A stretch of DNA of 64,000 bases, taken from NCBI GenBank assembly GCA_949825045.1, contig OX463809.1:2879501-2943500 (forward strand). Reading direction: 5' to 3'. Origin of the DNA: Argyresthia goedartella (Eukaryota > Arthropoda > Insecta > Lepidoptera > Argyresthiidae). This document shows, piece after piece, positions 43,501 to 54,281 of the stretch; the stretch's first letter is position 1; each line of letters starts with the position of its first letter. The notes under the pieces are model-generated. The model worked only from the letters and a program-made list of their open reading frames with translations, searched no databases and was not told where the DNA came from. The position numbers and the translations under genes are program-made.

Positions 43501-46500
43501 GCCTCCGAGGGGGACGAGGGGGGGCGGAGGCTGTCGGGCAGCTCTGAAGACACGCTCAGTCGATAGTCGGGGCCGAGGCCTTCCTGCATCGAGCGAGGAG
43601 CTGGAACGGACTGACTGTACAGTCGACAGGACACCGCAAATATTGAGTTTCGAGTGATAGTGCCATCCACCCCGGCGATACTCCCAGTGGGGATGATGGC
43701 ACAGTAGCTTGAACCTAAGGGGCCTGTTACACTGTCGTTTAATCTTTCACTCGTAACTTATAAAGGTGGAAGAGCAAGGACTTTGATGGGATCCAAGTAT
43801 AATCATTTAAATGTCACTGTAATAGGCCCCTCAAACATCTATCCTGACAAATAGACCAAACAGAACACGATAATTTGACACGAGATGATTTGGGTCCATT
43901 TTTCAATTGCGATTGTTATTAGGTTTATTTCACACGGGCTCAAGAGTCAAGCCACAGATAGTGGCAACTTCCCCGATGAACTCGCCACAAGCATAAGCTT
44001 AACAGTATGCATGCCTATAAAGGCACGCAAAACAAATTTTAAGTGCTTAGTCCTATTTCATGGATATAGTAAACTTCATTCGCTTAGATACTGCCGCGCC
44101 TCTTGACAACGGATATATAACCTTGTCCGTATAAGGATAAGAAACACATTTTCGTGCGGGTGTACGACACCATCTAAGCAAATGGAGTTTAGTCCGTTTC
44201 CATCGTAGTCCTTCTATAATAACCTTTATGTTAACTGAGAAAACAGTACTTTAAATGTGCCATCTTATCGGTAAACGGCAGTGCCGAGGTTGTTGGTACA
44301 TGATCTGTGCCACCCTGCCCAGTGGCACCGGCACCGGGGTCGATGGCACACATTAGCTCTTCTGGTACCGGGATAGAGCCGCAGGGTGGATGAGAGTAAA
44401 GTAAACACATTTCAAGTTGACTCTACATCTCTTGCAAATATAGACGTACGTAGTCCTGAGCCTGAAAAGCTGTCGACTGTACTTAATTGATCAATTCGTA
44501 CATTAATCGTTCAAGCACCACACTATGCAGTAAACGGCTGAAATAATGAAAAACTTCGGAGTATAGTAAGAGACCTACCCAGTTGGTAACATGGTCCAAA
44601 TACATACAGTTAGTTTGCGTTAAGAATGCAGTGTATCATCCAGCAGTGATGATGTTCTCCGACCGGGTTGGGTCACGACTGTTCCGGCTGGTGAAGGCGT
44701 CGTTCGTGTGCCTTCGTGTGGCTCACGTAGCCATTTTTTTTTTGTTAAAAGTGCGTTGCACTGGCCACTAGCCATTTTGGTAGTGGTACTGTATTGCGGG
44801 GGGTGTTCTCCCTCGAAGTTCATCTCGCTTGGCATCAAGAGTAGCTCTTCGTTCGGCCTCGAAATCGAAGATCTTTGTGTGCACCGTGTGTCGCCTTTTG
44901 GCCCTGCCTTCCGTGAGTTCCTCCCACGCGGAATGGTCGATACCACATCTCTTCATATGTCGCTTCTGCACGTCTTTGTACCTCAAGAGCTGACCGCCTT
45001 GCTTGCGTTTTCTGTTCTGTGGTGCGCAGTATAAGAGATGTTTTGCAAGACGCTCCTCTGGCATCCGTCGCACATGGCCGCACCAACGCAGTTGACGCCT
45101 CATCAAATAAGCTTCGATCCTACCAGCATGAGAACGTCGTAATATCTCTGTATTCCTGGTAAGATCTGACCACTTGACGTTGAAACTGTTTCGAAGACAC
45201 CTTAGAATGGAATCTGTCTAATGCGCGGATGTGTTTTCGGTATGGACACCAGGTCTCGGCAGAGTAGAGAAGGTTCGGACGAACTATAGCCATACAGACG
45301 GAGATTTTGGTGGATAGCTTGATGTCTTGCGATCGGAGGACTGCGCTCCAATCTCACAAAAGCTGCAGCAGCAGCGCTTATTCTTCCATTCAGTTGTAGA
45401 TCAAGATCGTATTTCAATGATACAGGGCTCCCGAGGTATTTGAACTTATCGAGCTGCTTCAGGGTGTTTGTTCCAAGCTTTATGTCGAGGGTCGAATTGT
45501 TGACTTCTTGAGTGTCTATCGTCATGACTTCTGTCTTGCCAACACTGATTTTGAGTTCATATTTGCGACACACCTCGTCGAACTTGGTGATCCACTGTTG
45601 CAGTCCCTCCACAGAGTCTGATAGCAAAGATCGTCGGCGTACATGATCCCTATCATGGTATCGCTGGATGTCTTGGTGCGCGCTCTCAGTCCAGCAAGGT
45701 AAAATAACTTGCCATATGTTCTAAAGCGGATATGAATACCAGATTTTGATTCCTCAATCGATTCTCTTACAACTGCAGCAAAGTAGAGAGCAAATAAAGT
45801 CGGCGCCAGTACGCAACCTTGCTTCACTCCACAGGTGACGGAGAAGAATTAGGATTGCTCACCATTGAACACAACACTTCATATCGTCGTGCAGCAGTCA
45901 TATAATCCGTACGAATTTTTCAGGATATCCCAACTTTGTCAGCAACATCCAGAGAGATTCACGTGGTACACAGTCAAAAGCCTTCTCCAGTTCAATGAAG
46001 CAGAGAAACAGAGGTTGTCCTTGTTCTCGACTTTTCTCCTGAAGTTGGCGTACAGAGAAGATAGCTTCGCTCGTGCCTCTCGCCAGGCGGAAGTCAAAGT
46101 GGGTCTCTGGTAAGTTTGATTCTGAAACAGGGATGAGACGGTTAAGCAGGACACGAGCAAATGTCTTCCCAGCAGAAGATTCCTCGGTAAGCATTACACT
46201 CGGAACGATCGCTCTTGTTCTTGTACAGAGCGCATATACTCTTCTGTCTATAAGTCTTCTGCTTTCCTCGTTCTAAATCTGTACAAAGAGCTTCCAGAGT
46301 CTGCTATGAAGCATGGCAGTGCCATATTTAAGTAGTTCGGCCGGGATGTTGTCGATGCCCACTACCTTATTATTCCTTTGCTGGTTTATAGTGTCGATCA
46401 CTTCACTGAGGGTTGGCGGTTCTTCCAGCTCAGGTATTGAGGCTTGGATCCTCGTCCTTTGTGTGTCCTTTGTCCTATCAAGTGACCTTATTGGCACATT

Positions 46501-49500
46501 GACAAGTTGCATGGTGCCAATGAGGTTCCGGACTTCACAGTGAAATGCGCCAAGCTGTTTACAGTCGGCAAGCAGTTGAATATGGCGCGCTTTGTCTTTT
46601 TACCAGTTGTCCTTAGTCTCTCGTGTGAATTTCCTGAGTTCTCGGGTACTAACTTTTATATGCTCTTGGAGGTTTAGGTTGTCATTCTGCTCTTGACTCC
46701 GCAGCAGATTCCGGTGCTTCTCGATAGCTTCTACCGAAGTCTGGTTATTGTCATCAAACCAGTCTTCGCGAATACGTCATTTCATTTTCATGTTATTCAA
46801 TTCAATCTTATCTAAACTTCTTGAAACAGACCCTTAGTGTGTCTTCAATTGCAGTGCGTGAGTCGTTCGTATCATTGGTTTATATATTTTACCTGAACTC
46901 AATTTTGCATTAGTTTACATTATTGTAAATCAGCATTTCTCTTCCAATTTAGAGTATTAGGGTCATGCGTAGGGTTGCATTTTAATCAGATATCTTGTGT
47001 AGTTATTCCAAGATTTATAAGAATATTTATTAGTCTAAATGTTTCTAAATTTCCTATGATGTGCAATTTTTCTCTGGTAATACTTCAAATGGTTCGAATG
47101 ACTGTCACAATCGGTATCACTTGCATATCGCAGATTATAAAATAGTTCCTTAAAATACCAATAATTTGACGTTTATTTCCTAGTGTAAGGCTGATTGTAT
47201 TTTATATATACCGCACGATGTGTTACTTCTTAAAATAGCAATGGTTGCTTATATGCAGAACTTAGTAATTCTTTATGTTTAATCTATTTGGTGCATATTT
47301 CTATACTACTATTTTAACACAATTAATTTGTAATTCCAAAATAAAGGAAAGGTAGCTACGACTTTCGTCAAATATTACTTTCGTCAAACGCTTCTTTGGT
47401 CAAGTACTATAATCGTCAAACCCTTTTTTTCGTCAAAAACGGTATTCGTCTAGGCCGTTTTTGTACAGTAACCTTCAGTTCTAGACCAAGCTGCTACGTA
47501 TCTAACCTACAAAATAAAATTTACTAGCCCATCTTATAAGAGTTAAATGTGTAGGTATTATGTTTATGTGTTTTTTTCACCACGTGCGTACACAATAGTT
47601 ACAGACTAAATAAAAATAACACCGAAATTAATAAAAAAACATAACAAATTGACATGAATCCTCTGTTATGTGACGGTCGCCAAGGCCATCGGCGGATAAC
47701 TTCCGATTCATCTTGTACATTTTATAACGTGTTAATAATGAGCGGAGATGATGTTACGCCATATTTTACAGCCTTTATTTAGCCCAGTTGAACTGCGTCA
47801 GTCATTTTGGAACGTTTATGGTTCCTCTATCCAAATTTTTAATAATTTTCTCAACTTTTGCATCTCTTTCGATCTTTCGTTCTTAATTAATTTACTCGTT
47901 TCGTTATTAAAAAAAACTCGTTTTCGAATTATATTTTTATAAAAACAAGCCTCCGCTTACAATACATTCAAAAACATAAATAAATTATGTATATGACACC
48001 AATCAAGTTGGTTTCTAATTTGCGATGCCTTCTTTTTTTGAACTGTACTTATCTTAGACAAATGCTGCTTTTGACGAAAAAAAGGGCTTGACGATTATAC
48101 TTGACCAAAGAAGCGTTTGACGAAAATAGTATTTGATGAAAGTCTTCGCGTCGCTATCCTAAATCAAAAAACTGAATTATAAAATGATCTATGAGGTGAT
48201 TTGGAATGTGAAGTTTATACACGCTTTCCCGTAACTCAACGTCAATCGGGTACCAGGTAGATAGGCAAGGTCTGGTATAAATAGTTAGAAAAACGATCAT
48301 TTGATGTCAGAGTAACTAGAAAGCTATGACATGGCGATGATTTTATAATTTTTACACAAATTCCTATCATCAAAGATTTTTTACATTTTGCCAGACCCAC
48401 AGGCCTATCTCCTGGTAATCGCTTGACGTTGAGTTACGGGAGACTTTGTATATATTTTAACAAAATACTTTATGATATATTATTTAGATTTTTTCCATAC
48501 AATTTTGAACTAACTGCCCCAGCATTTTCCTCCAAATTATGGATATAATTGACTGTAAATAAACCGACTGACGATTTAAAACGAACAATTACTGTACCTA
48601 CTCAATCGAATTCCTTTATATATTTGTGATAAAAACCCAATTTGATGTAAGATGTAGTAAACTACTTAGTAGAATGTGTAGGAGAAAATAATTTTATAAG
48701 AGAAAATTGTAAAAAAAGGGATATCAGTAGGATTTATTTCAATGTTTTTATCTGCCAAAATTGTTTACAACTTACAACGTAGTATAGTTTAAACTAGGTC
48801 TATGTTTACGCACATACTATTTGACTATTACTGTTTGACGAGCTAGTTCCAAATTAACAATTTGTGTAAAGTAAACACACCAAACATTACAGTTTAAAAA
48901 ATCTTGCTATGTGTGTTTAGGTAAATCGTGATGTGCTGACATCTGGCCCAACAAAGTTCAATTTTATATGACTAAATACATATATTTATACATGTATGTT
49001 ACTTTTAGCAGTACTATTAGGTTATGCATTTAGTTTGTTGTGGTTACAATTTTACAAATGTTACCTTAATTTTTGTTTGAAGCAACTTTAGAGTGAAAAC
49101 TGTGGCGATACTTTGTGGCGCTGCAGTTTGGGGAAAAGTGTGCGTATCCTATAGAAATTTAATCACAATGTGTGATTCAAAATTTCCCAAGTTCGTCTTT
49201 GCACAATGAAATTATTTTCAAACCAATGTTTAAAACTTTTTGTTTGCAATACAGTGTATTTTATTATGGGTGACTAATAAAGTGTTTTGCACCTTGAATA
49301 ATGTTTGTATCACCGATACTCTCGCTGCACGGACCTTTCTAAAAGGACAAATTGATAGGAGAACCATCACCGGAAAATCCGCCCCAATACTCAAAGAAAC
49401 TAAGCCCGGTATTTAAAAACAATATTGGAATTGGAATATCTCCGTTGTACCTCCCTTTATGTATTATTAAAGTATGCAGTGCATTGTTAGCACCACACGT

Positions 49501-51259
49501 AAAGGAAAAGTATGCACCTAACTACCTACATAGAGTATGACAGTAACCGCACCAATAATTTGTAACAGCTTTTGCCATCTAAAATCCAAGATATTGATTT
49601 GTACTCAAATTATTGATTGTCACTCACGGTGTCCACGTATCCAACGACACTTTATTCTAGTTAACTATCCATGAAAAAAATGAAGATATTTAACTTAGGT
49701 ATAGATATATATTTTTTCATACATTAATCAATTTCTAGTGTTTTATAGTATTTTTACACCTAAAGCGATCGGCAACTACATCTCATTACGTCAAACATAT
49801 TATACTAGAAATTAAAAATTTAAATATAATCTCTTAATTCTTTTCTCCTATTAATTTCGCGCTCGCGCTCTGCTGCCGGCTCGCGCGTCACGCACCAACC
49901 TATACTTGCACTCGCACGCCGCGCAGGCGCGGATCAACTCCGTGCTCGCCGCATCTCCACTGTATGATAGATATATTCGCGAGCAGAATGGCGTGCTTGG
50001 TGAGAGGGTGTAGTGTAGAAGAATGATTGAACGACGAATGCAAGCGATTGATTGTCAATGTTGTGTAATATTATAATGTTTTATAATACTTGCTTGTGTA
50101 TAGGTAATATGTGCTCAGATCAACCTTTGTAACGTAATGGAATGTAGGTATACTGTATGTTAGAATTGCAAATAAACAATTGAAATTAAAATCTAATAAA
50201 ATTAAAAAATATGATAGCAAATGTGTTAATAATACATAAATGGAGGTATACCGGAAACATTACATTGCATTATTTTTAAATTACGGACTTGTAAGTTTTT
50301 ATGAGTATGGGGTCTAATTTTCCGACCACTGTGCGTTTGTGAGTATTAGCACAGATACTACAATACCTTCTTATAGTGTTAGTCGGACTTCGTGTTGGTA
50401 GCTGTGCAACCAAACCTCAAAGCCATGCTGACTTCGTCTCTCGTTAGGAAAGTAACTGCTCGTATGCCCTCTAGGTTGCCTTTTATTCGAGTTGTTATAC
50501 TATACATATATCCTTCCTTACCTTAGTAGTAGGAAAGGCCAAGCAAGGATCTTATGGGTAACGCGAGCGCCTCAGATAAAGATACTGTTTAGTAACTCCA
50601 CCGAATCCGAGCTTTTCATCTAGAGCCGCGCCGTTAGGGCAACAATGACTGAGTCCATCCAAATGGGAGTTCATAATTACAATAAAGAAATTAGAAAAAA
50701 ATTGTTATTTTTGTAGTGGCATGTAAACTCTTGAAAAGTTTGTGGGAAAATCAAAAAAATATAGTGTCATCAAACTATTATCGAAGGTTGCTAACGTCCA
50801 AACTAGCGTTCTTGGATCGCAGCCGATCCGGGCGTCCAAAGCGTTATTGGATCGCGACGACGTTGATACAATACGGACAAAAGAAAGTGTATGGACCCAC
50901 CTTACCTTACAGAGTCAAGTTATAGTGGAGCTCTAATAGTCCGGATATTATAGAGCACAGAGCCCCGATCACAATTAAATTCGCATCGAATAATCGAACA
51001 TTCAGTCACTCTCATGAACATTGAGATCACTTCATCTGGGCTCGCTTACTTTCTCGATCCGTCAAATATTCGTAATCTCTGTAGTTACTACGAGTACATA
51101 ACGCTTCTGATTCCAGTGGCCATCGACCTGATAGTCCAGCACATCTCCGAATACCTGAAGCGCAGCCCCCGCGACCAGTCAGTCGGCGAGATCGCCCTTT
51201 CCTCGTCCGCATCAGTGCCCGGCAGTCCGCAGAGGTCCAAAAGTGGCCGGCCTCATTAG
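34436..51259 (+). CDS. Uck: Uridine-cytidine kinase with two alternative last exons
   Basis: This cytosolic enzyme of pyrimidine salvage phosphorylates uridine and cytidine with ATP or GTP. Exons are 34436-34531, 36261-36520, 40226-40368, 41004-41101 and 42659-42707, then 43412-43566 or 51117-51259, all with GT/AG borders and consistent phase. The proteins are 266 or 262 residues (human UCK2 has 261). Walker A GGTASGKS spans residues 26-33. SQDSFY gives the catalytic Asp at residue 61. [12 protein letters not shown] (78-89), [47 protein letters not shown] and [14 protein letters not shown] follow in order. No lesions were found. The introns are full of transposons. Confidence 0.95.
35130..35410. 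repeat. Hairpins in UCK intron 1
   Basis: 35364-35380 and 35386-35402 form a perfect 17-bp stem (ATATCTATCATTCAATA) with a 5-nt loop. An inverted pair on caccaacttgaat / ttcaagttggtg lies at 35170-35213. The rest of the intron 34532-36260 shows no gene. Confidence 0.7.
36261..36520 (+). CDS. Uck: UCK exon 2
   Basis: Codons 33-118. It starts after TCTCCACAG with Ser33 completing Walker A. It contains [10 protein letters not shown] (Asp61) and [12 protein letters not shown], the nucleoside-binding region, and ends [11 protein letters not shown] plus two bases before GTAAGT. Confidence 0.95.
37280..37720 (+). repeat. Composite SINE-like repeat with tRNA-like B box
   Basis: From 'aaagttccatacccgaaggg' through tccgtccgtccgtc (37364-37377), a tRNA-like part with B box GGTTCGAATAC (37602-37612), to 'gtccgacccgcacttgacca'. 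The copy at 60185-60945 has the same blocks inverted. UCK intron 2. Confidence 0.75.
37724..38113. mobile_element. MITE with nested inverted repeats
   Basis: Outer ends AAACAATATCGGCTGT (37724-37739) and its complement (38098-38113). An inner pair AATCACAGGGCAAACCGTTA lies at 37815-37834 with its complement at 37992-38011. About 390 bp, non-coding. Confidence 0.7.
38187..38776. mobile_element. MITE with about 45-bp inverted ends
   Basis: The left end (cataatggagcttattac, gcactagtgctttttacttt) is mirrored at 38728-38776 (aaagtaaaaagcacgagggt, gtaatatgcgctattgtggc). 590 bp, non-coding, in UCK intron 2. Confidence 0.65.
38790..39847 (-). pseudogene. LINE fragment with RNase H domain
   Basis: The minus strand reads IYSDGSK (catalytic Asp of RNase H, about 39580), [12 protein letters not shown], a [12 protein letters not shown] block, then [12 protein letters not shown] and C..C...ET.EHML..C, the RNase H and zinc-like C-terminus of R1/I-group non-LTR elements. 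Several frameshifts. Lies in UCK intron 2. Confidence 0.8.
39848..40076. repeat. Half copy of the foldback family
   Basis: It shares 'cataaacccactctcgagt', 'ttttaatgcctaattatgta', 'ctctctttgatgtgttcagg' and the outer 'gaccagcattgtgg' with 29925-30290. It ends about 150 bp before UCK exon 3. Confidence 0.75.
40226..40368 (+). CDS. Uck: UCK exon 3
   Basis: Codons 119-166 ([46 protein letters not shown]). Acceptor GTCCCCAG, donor GTGAGC. Confidence 0.94.
40404..40702. mobile_element. MITE next to UCK exon 3
   Basis: The left end atttgtaaggtgacgcccga and right end tcgggcgtcactttacaaat are inverted copies. 299 bp with a GC-rich middle. Starts 36 bp after exon 3. Confidence 0.7.
40862..40990 (-). 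pseudogene. LINE ORF2 C-terminal scrap beside UCK exon 4
   Basis: The minus strand encodes [20 protein letters not shown], the RWLGHV block found at the C-terminus of many non-LTR ORF2 proteins. Its edge lies within about 15-20 bp of the exon 4 acceptor. Confidence 0.75.
41004..41101 (+). CDS. Uck: UCK exon 4
   Basis: Codons 167-199 ([20 protein letters not shown] and [13 protein letters not shown]). The Arg residues of ERGRD belong to the lid that binds phosphate in this family. The acceptor tract CCTCTGTCTGCAG lies right beside an antisense LINE fragment. Confidence 0.95.
41303..41480 (-). repeat. tRNA-derived SINE, nearly complete
   Basis: On the minus strand it opens with an A-box-like gggcgtagcggtcgag and B box GGGTTCGATTCCC (about 41406-41418), then the SINE body and tail. 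It is the best copy of the family in the window. UCK intron 4. Confidence 0.85.
41564..41857. mobile_element. 9-bp-TSD short element, copy B
   Basis: Flanked by GTTTTTTTA (41555-41563 and 41858-41866). 294 bp with GCTTGTGTTTAAACGATCAC at the left and ATTTTGGTGGTCAT near the right end. Confidence 0.88.
42089..42430. mobile_element. 9-bp-TSD short element, copy C
   Basis: 342 bp, flanked by TTTTTTTAA and TTTTTTCAA (8 of 9 match). Starts GGCTTGTGTTTAAACG, ends ATATTTGTTGCC, as copy A. Ends about 230 bp before UCK exon 5. Confidence 0.82.
42659..42707 (+). CDS. Uck: UCK exon 5
   Basis: Codons 200-215 ([16 protein letters not shown]), ending with a lone G before GTAAGT. That phase can join either downstream terminal exon to give Val or Gly-compatible codons. 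Both acceptors start TG, giving Val. Confidence 0.93.
43412..43566 (+). CDS. Uck: UCK terminal exon, proximal form
   Basis: After CGTTGTTGCAG it encodes [20 protein letters not shown], a Pro/Gly/Arg-rich tail and [10 protein letters not shown] before TAG. No AATAAA was seen in the next 1 kb, so the poly(A) site is undefined. Confidence 0.9.
43567..44600 (+). other. Region after the proximal UCK stop
   Basis: Contains a hairpin TGCCATC / GATGGCA (43661-43667 and 43695-43701) in the presumed 3' UTR. No other gene. No canonical AATAAA was found. Confidence 0.5.
44620..46790 (-). pseudogene. Non-LTR retrotransposon ORF2, decayed
   Basis: Minus-strand pieces in order: an RT finger part (46512-46273, with [18 protein letters not shown]), an RT palm with [14 protein letters not shown] motif A (46194-45898), [15 protein letters not shown] motif B and IMYADDL motif C (45827-45620), a thumb with KTEVM and FKYLGSPVS (45627-45202), and the C-terminal [18 protein letters not shown] block (45106-44768). 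Frames change between pieces. In UCK intron 5, antisense. The clade is not assigned. Confidence 0.88.
47360..48144. mobile_element. TIR element with 16-bp-phased CGTCA motifs
   Basis: The left arm (47360-47450) and right arm (about 48060-48144) are inverted copies. CGTCA-type motifs start at 47366, 47382, 47398 (GGTCA), 47414, 47431 and 47447, and the right arm mirrors them (48072, 48089, 48102, 48118, 48134). 785 bp with no coding sequence. The target duplication is unclear. Confidence 0.82.
48145..51116. other. UCK intron 5, distal part
   Basis: AT-rich with a GC-rich patch at 49857-49960. A retroposon-like tail lies at 49430-49560 (shares gcaccaataa and flanks with 10640). Frames at 50716-50936 are open but unrecognised. 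No gene is called. Confidence 0.5.
51117..51259 (+). CDS. Uck: UCK terminal exon, distal form
   Basis: After CTGATTCCAG it encodes [20 protein letters not shown], a Ser-rich tail and SKSGRPH before TAG. The SGRPH end resembles the vertebrate UCK2 C-terminus (SSRPH). It has the same phase as the proximal exon and lies 7.6 kb further on. Confidence 0.9.
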
Positions 51260-51600
51260 ACGTGGCTTGAGGACTTCATTAGGTGGCCACGCGTGTTTAG
51301 GGATTTGGGTAGTACAGGCCACGCTAATTTACTTAGGCTCCGAGCAAGCTGTGACCTCTTTTTCTCTCTTATTGTAAAGTGGGGTAAGAGAGACGTGGCA
51401 GCTGCTCAGAGACAAAGAAACTTAGCGCGAACTGTAACCTGGGTCCTTAGCTGAGAGAGATTGAGACACCATGAATGTTCTAAGAACACTGACATGACAG
51501 GATGTAACAGACAATGTGGGGCAGACAATGATCTACCTACACAGAATGATGATTAGAGTTGTCTAGACTACACTCCCTGTTACACTCTGATATGATAAGT

Positions 51601-51818
51601 GTTGTTTTAAGGCCAAATGAACTTTACTCTGGCTCTGGTCTAAGGGAGTGTGATAATGAATGAATCTGTTACATACCTGGGTTTGGGTAAACAGCTCTTT
51701 GAGGCTACGATGTTGTTTTAAGACCAAATGAACTTTACTTTGGCTCTGGTCTAAGGGAGTGTGATAAAGAATGAATCTGTTACCTGGGTTTGGGTAAATA
51801 GCTCTTTGAGGCTACGAT
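51601..51818 (+). repeat. Tandem duplication in the UCK 3' UTR
   Basis: Two direct copies (51601-51711 and 51712-51818, period 111) share accaaatgaactttact, ctctggtctaagggagtgtg and agctctttgaggctacgat. They lie within the presumed 3' UTR of the distal isoform. Confidence 0.88.
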
Positions 51819-52217
51819 CAAGTGTCAGAAGGCACAACAAGTTATATATGGGTTGTCTACCTATTATCTACGCCATAAATGGGCAGTACCTGAAAATGCC
51901 TTAACTTTATAAGGACTATCGGTAATAAGATATATGCATAAGTGCAACGAAGGAGTTCCTTGAGTGATGCTAAATAATGAGTGCAACTACATTATTATGC
52001 TGATACTTATCTGCAACAAGCTATAGGCATATAAGGACTAAAATCAACTGCAACGGCCTTCTTATATGTTTCAGTAGTATGGTAGTCTAACTCAGATGAA
52101 AATTCGAGCTATGCTGGTAGTGACATACAATAGTAACTTTTGCTCTCATCATGGTCTATCATAGGTTTCAAGATTTTTTAAATAGTGTAGGCTAAAAAAA
52201 CTGGTATTCTATTGGCT

Positions 52218-52223
52218 AATAAA
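52218..52223 (+). terminator. Candidate UCK polyadenylation signal
   Basis: AATAAA 959 nt after the distal stop codon, the first canonical signal I found there. A second is near 52347. Confidence 0.45.
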
Positions 52224-52794
52224 CTGCAAACACCTCCCCTGCGGTAGCCGTAGGTTCCGGTTTTAATTAGATTAAGGTTTCCTGAACAACTGGTAGATAT
52301 AATGCAGTACCTAGTAACTTTTGCTCTCATGGTCTATCATATAAGCGCTTTTACCAATAAATAAGAAAGTAATGCACAAAGAGTTTTCACAAATGTCAAT
52401 GTAGGGATTTGACCATGCTTCAATAATTTTAAATATCTACCTAAACATATCTGCCTAGTCAAAAATATTCATCTATTCCATATCTACCTATGTACTTACT
52501 TGCCTGTAATACCTTTATATCTATATTTTGTTTTAAAACGAATTATTTTTGTAAAATTAGAAGTACGGCTAAATTAATTATGTAGTCACCATTATCTATG
52601 CAAGCTACCTAAATTGATTAAACCAAAGATTGAACACCATATAACTTAAAGATTAGATACAGATGCCTGCAAACTTATTGACCATAGTGAATTAGTGGGG
52701 GAAGGTTCGCGCATGTACACTACGTTTAGTCTTGAGGTAAATACGATATTTCCTCTGTCAAGTCGCAACCCGCAATACCAGAGCTGGTGCTAGG

Positions 52795-52935
52795 TTAGTT
52801 CAGCAAAAGCAAATCTGGTTCTTCGTCATCGCAACTTTTATCATCATCACTTTTTATGTGGTCTTCCTCAGTCCTAGACAATATACGCAGAGCGGATGGG
52901 CCGGCAATGGTCGACTGAACTACCAATAGCGTGAC
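52795..52935 (-). other. Coding-like acidic C-terminus, unrecognised
   Basis: The minus strand has an open frame with an acceptor-like GTAGTTCAG at 52915-52923. It encodes STIAGPSALRILSRTEEDHI and then an Asp/Glu-rich tail ending PDLLLLN and TAA. It could be the last exon of a host gene or a transposon scrap. No family is recognised. Confidence 0.25.
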
Positions 52936-53955
52936 TTAGCGCGCTCTATGCGATACTCCCCCCGCCGTCGCGCCCCGCAACGCCCCACCCCGCACCCAAG
53001 ATTAATTCGCTTCTGCGCAGCCAATACTCAACAAGTTTGCCAGCATCTGTATCTTCTATCTAAGTGAGATTTTATAATTTAAATTTTCTTTAAAAACGCC
53101 TATTTATAATCATATATGGCATTGGTTAAATGAGGCTCGAGTATCTCTCTCTCATATTAACGTGCATTGTATACTTATATTTAAATCGGTTTGGTCAGAA
53201 TTTGGTTGTGAAAGTTAGAATTACTTTAAATGTGTACACTGAAAAATATTGTTCTAACTGCACCTACTACTCAATGAGAAATCATAATGCTCTGTATAAT
53301 CTTCAAGCACCGTCACCGTCGCGTTCATACAATTGTTTGTTTCTTATTTTAGTATTAAGGCGTAAGTAACCGAAAAAAACACGTTATTATTGTTGATAAT
53401 TACTATTTTCTAATGTTGTCAAGAATTGACCATAATTATTATGTCTTAACTTTAATTGTTTCATTTTGTTCGAGTGACGTCGAGTGAGAGTTGGTGGGTC
53501 TGCTTTGAGCCTGCTTCAAATCTAACTCGAAGTTTATGATCGACTCTTTCAAGTCTGATAAATCATCTTGCTATATGTTTTTAAATTGATGTTATTGACT
53601 TTTGATTTATGCCAAAGAATGTACTTATTTATCGAATTTTGTAGTAAAAGTTAAATATTTAATTCTAAAAATATTGTTTTTATTGAAACTCATCTTGCAA
53701 TTACATTATTATTTTTTCTTTTACATTCGGCGTATTTTAAATGCGCTAAACGCAACTTAGTGGCACAGCAAATGCTACTAACACACGAACATCAGCTCTT
53801 ATCAAAACGTGTGCTAAGGCCCTTGGCCAATATAAGTTAGTTATTTAACACGTTGAATGCCTTGACAACCATCATGTGTGCGACAGGCTAAACATGATTT
53901 TTAGTCGAGTTAAGAAACCGTCCAAATCCCCAACCTATGGCAATTAAAAAGAAAC

Positions 53956-54281
53956 GGCTTATGTTTAACGATCACCAAAAACGCACCTATTTTACTACCA
54001 ATAAATTCGAAACGACCGCCAGAATTAGTACATGATCACCAAATTTTGTTTCATGAAATGTGTTTTTCTTAGGTACTTAAAGTGTTTGTTTTAAGTATTT
54101 TTTGTTGTTCTTACATGTCAACCTAACACGAAGGATAAAGGGAGCTTCGCTTCGGTCAGCCCCTTTAACCTTCACCTAAGCTACCGCAGTATTTCGCCCT
54201 GATATTTTCTGCAACTTTTGGTGATCATTTACCCATTTCGGGTAGGAAAAAAATATTTTGGTGGTCATTTAAATTGTTCTC
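53956..54281. mobile_element. 9-bp-TSD short element, copy D
   Basis: 326 bp flanked by the perfect duplication AAAAGAAAC (53947-53955 and 54282-54290). Starts GGCTTATGTTTAACGATCAC. Confidence 0.9.

Noticed and set aside
45865..46113. Plus-strand frame of 82 codons
   Set aside because: Shadow of the minus-strand RT remnant.
47748..47942. 64-codon frame as the transposase of the CGTCA element
   Set aside because: Too short and AT-driven, with no catalytic motif.
50716..50936. Overlapping 69- and 64-codon frames as a UCK intron gene
   Set aside because: Two frames are equally open, with no recognisable domain and no splice support beyond chance.
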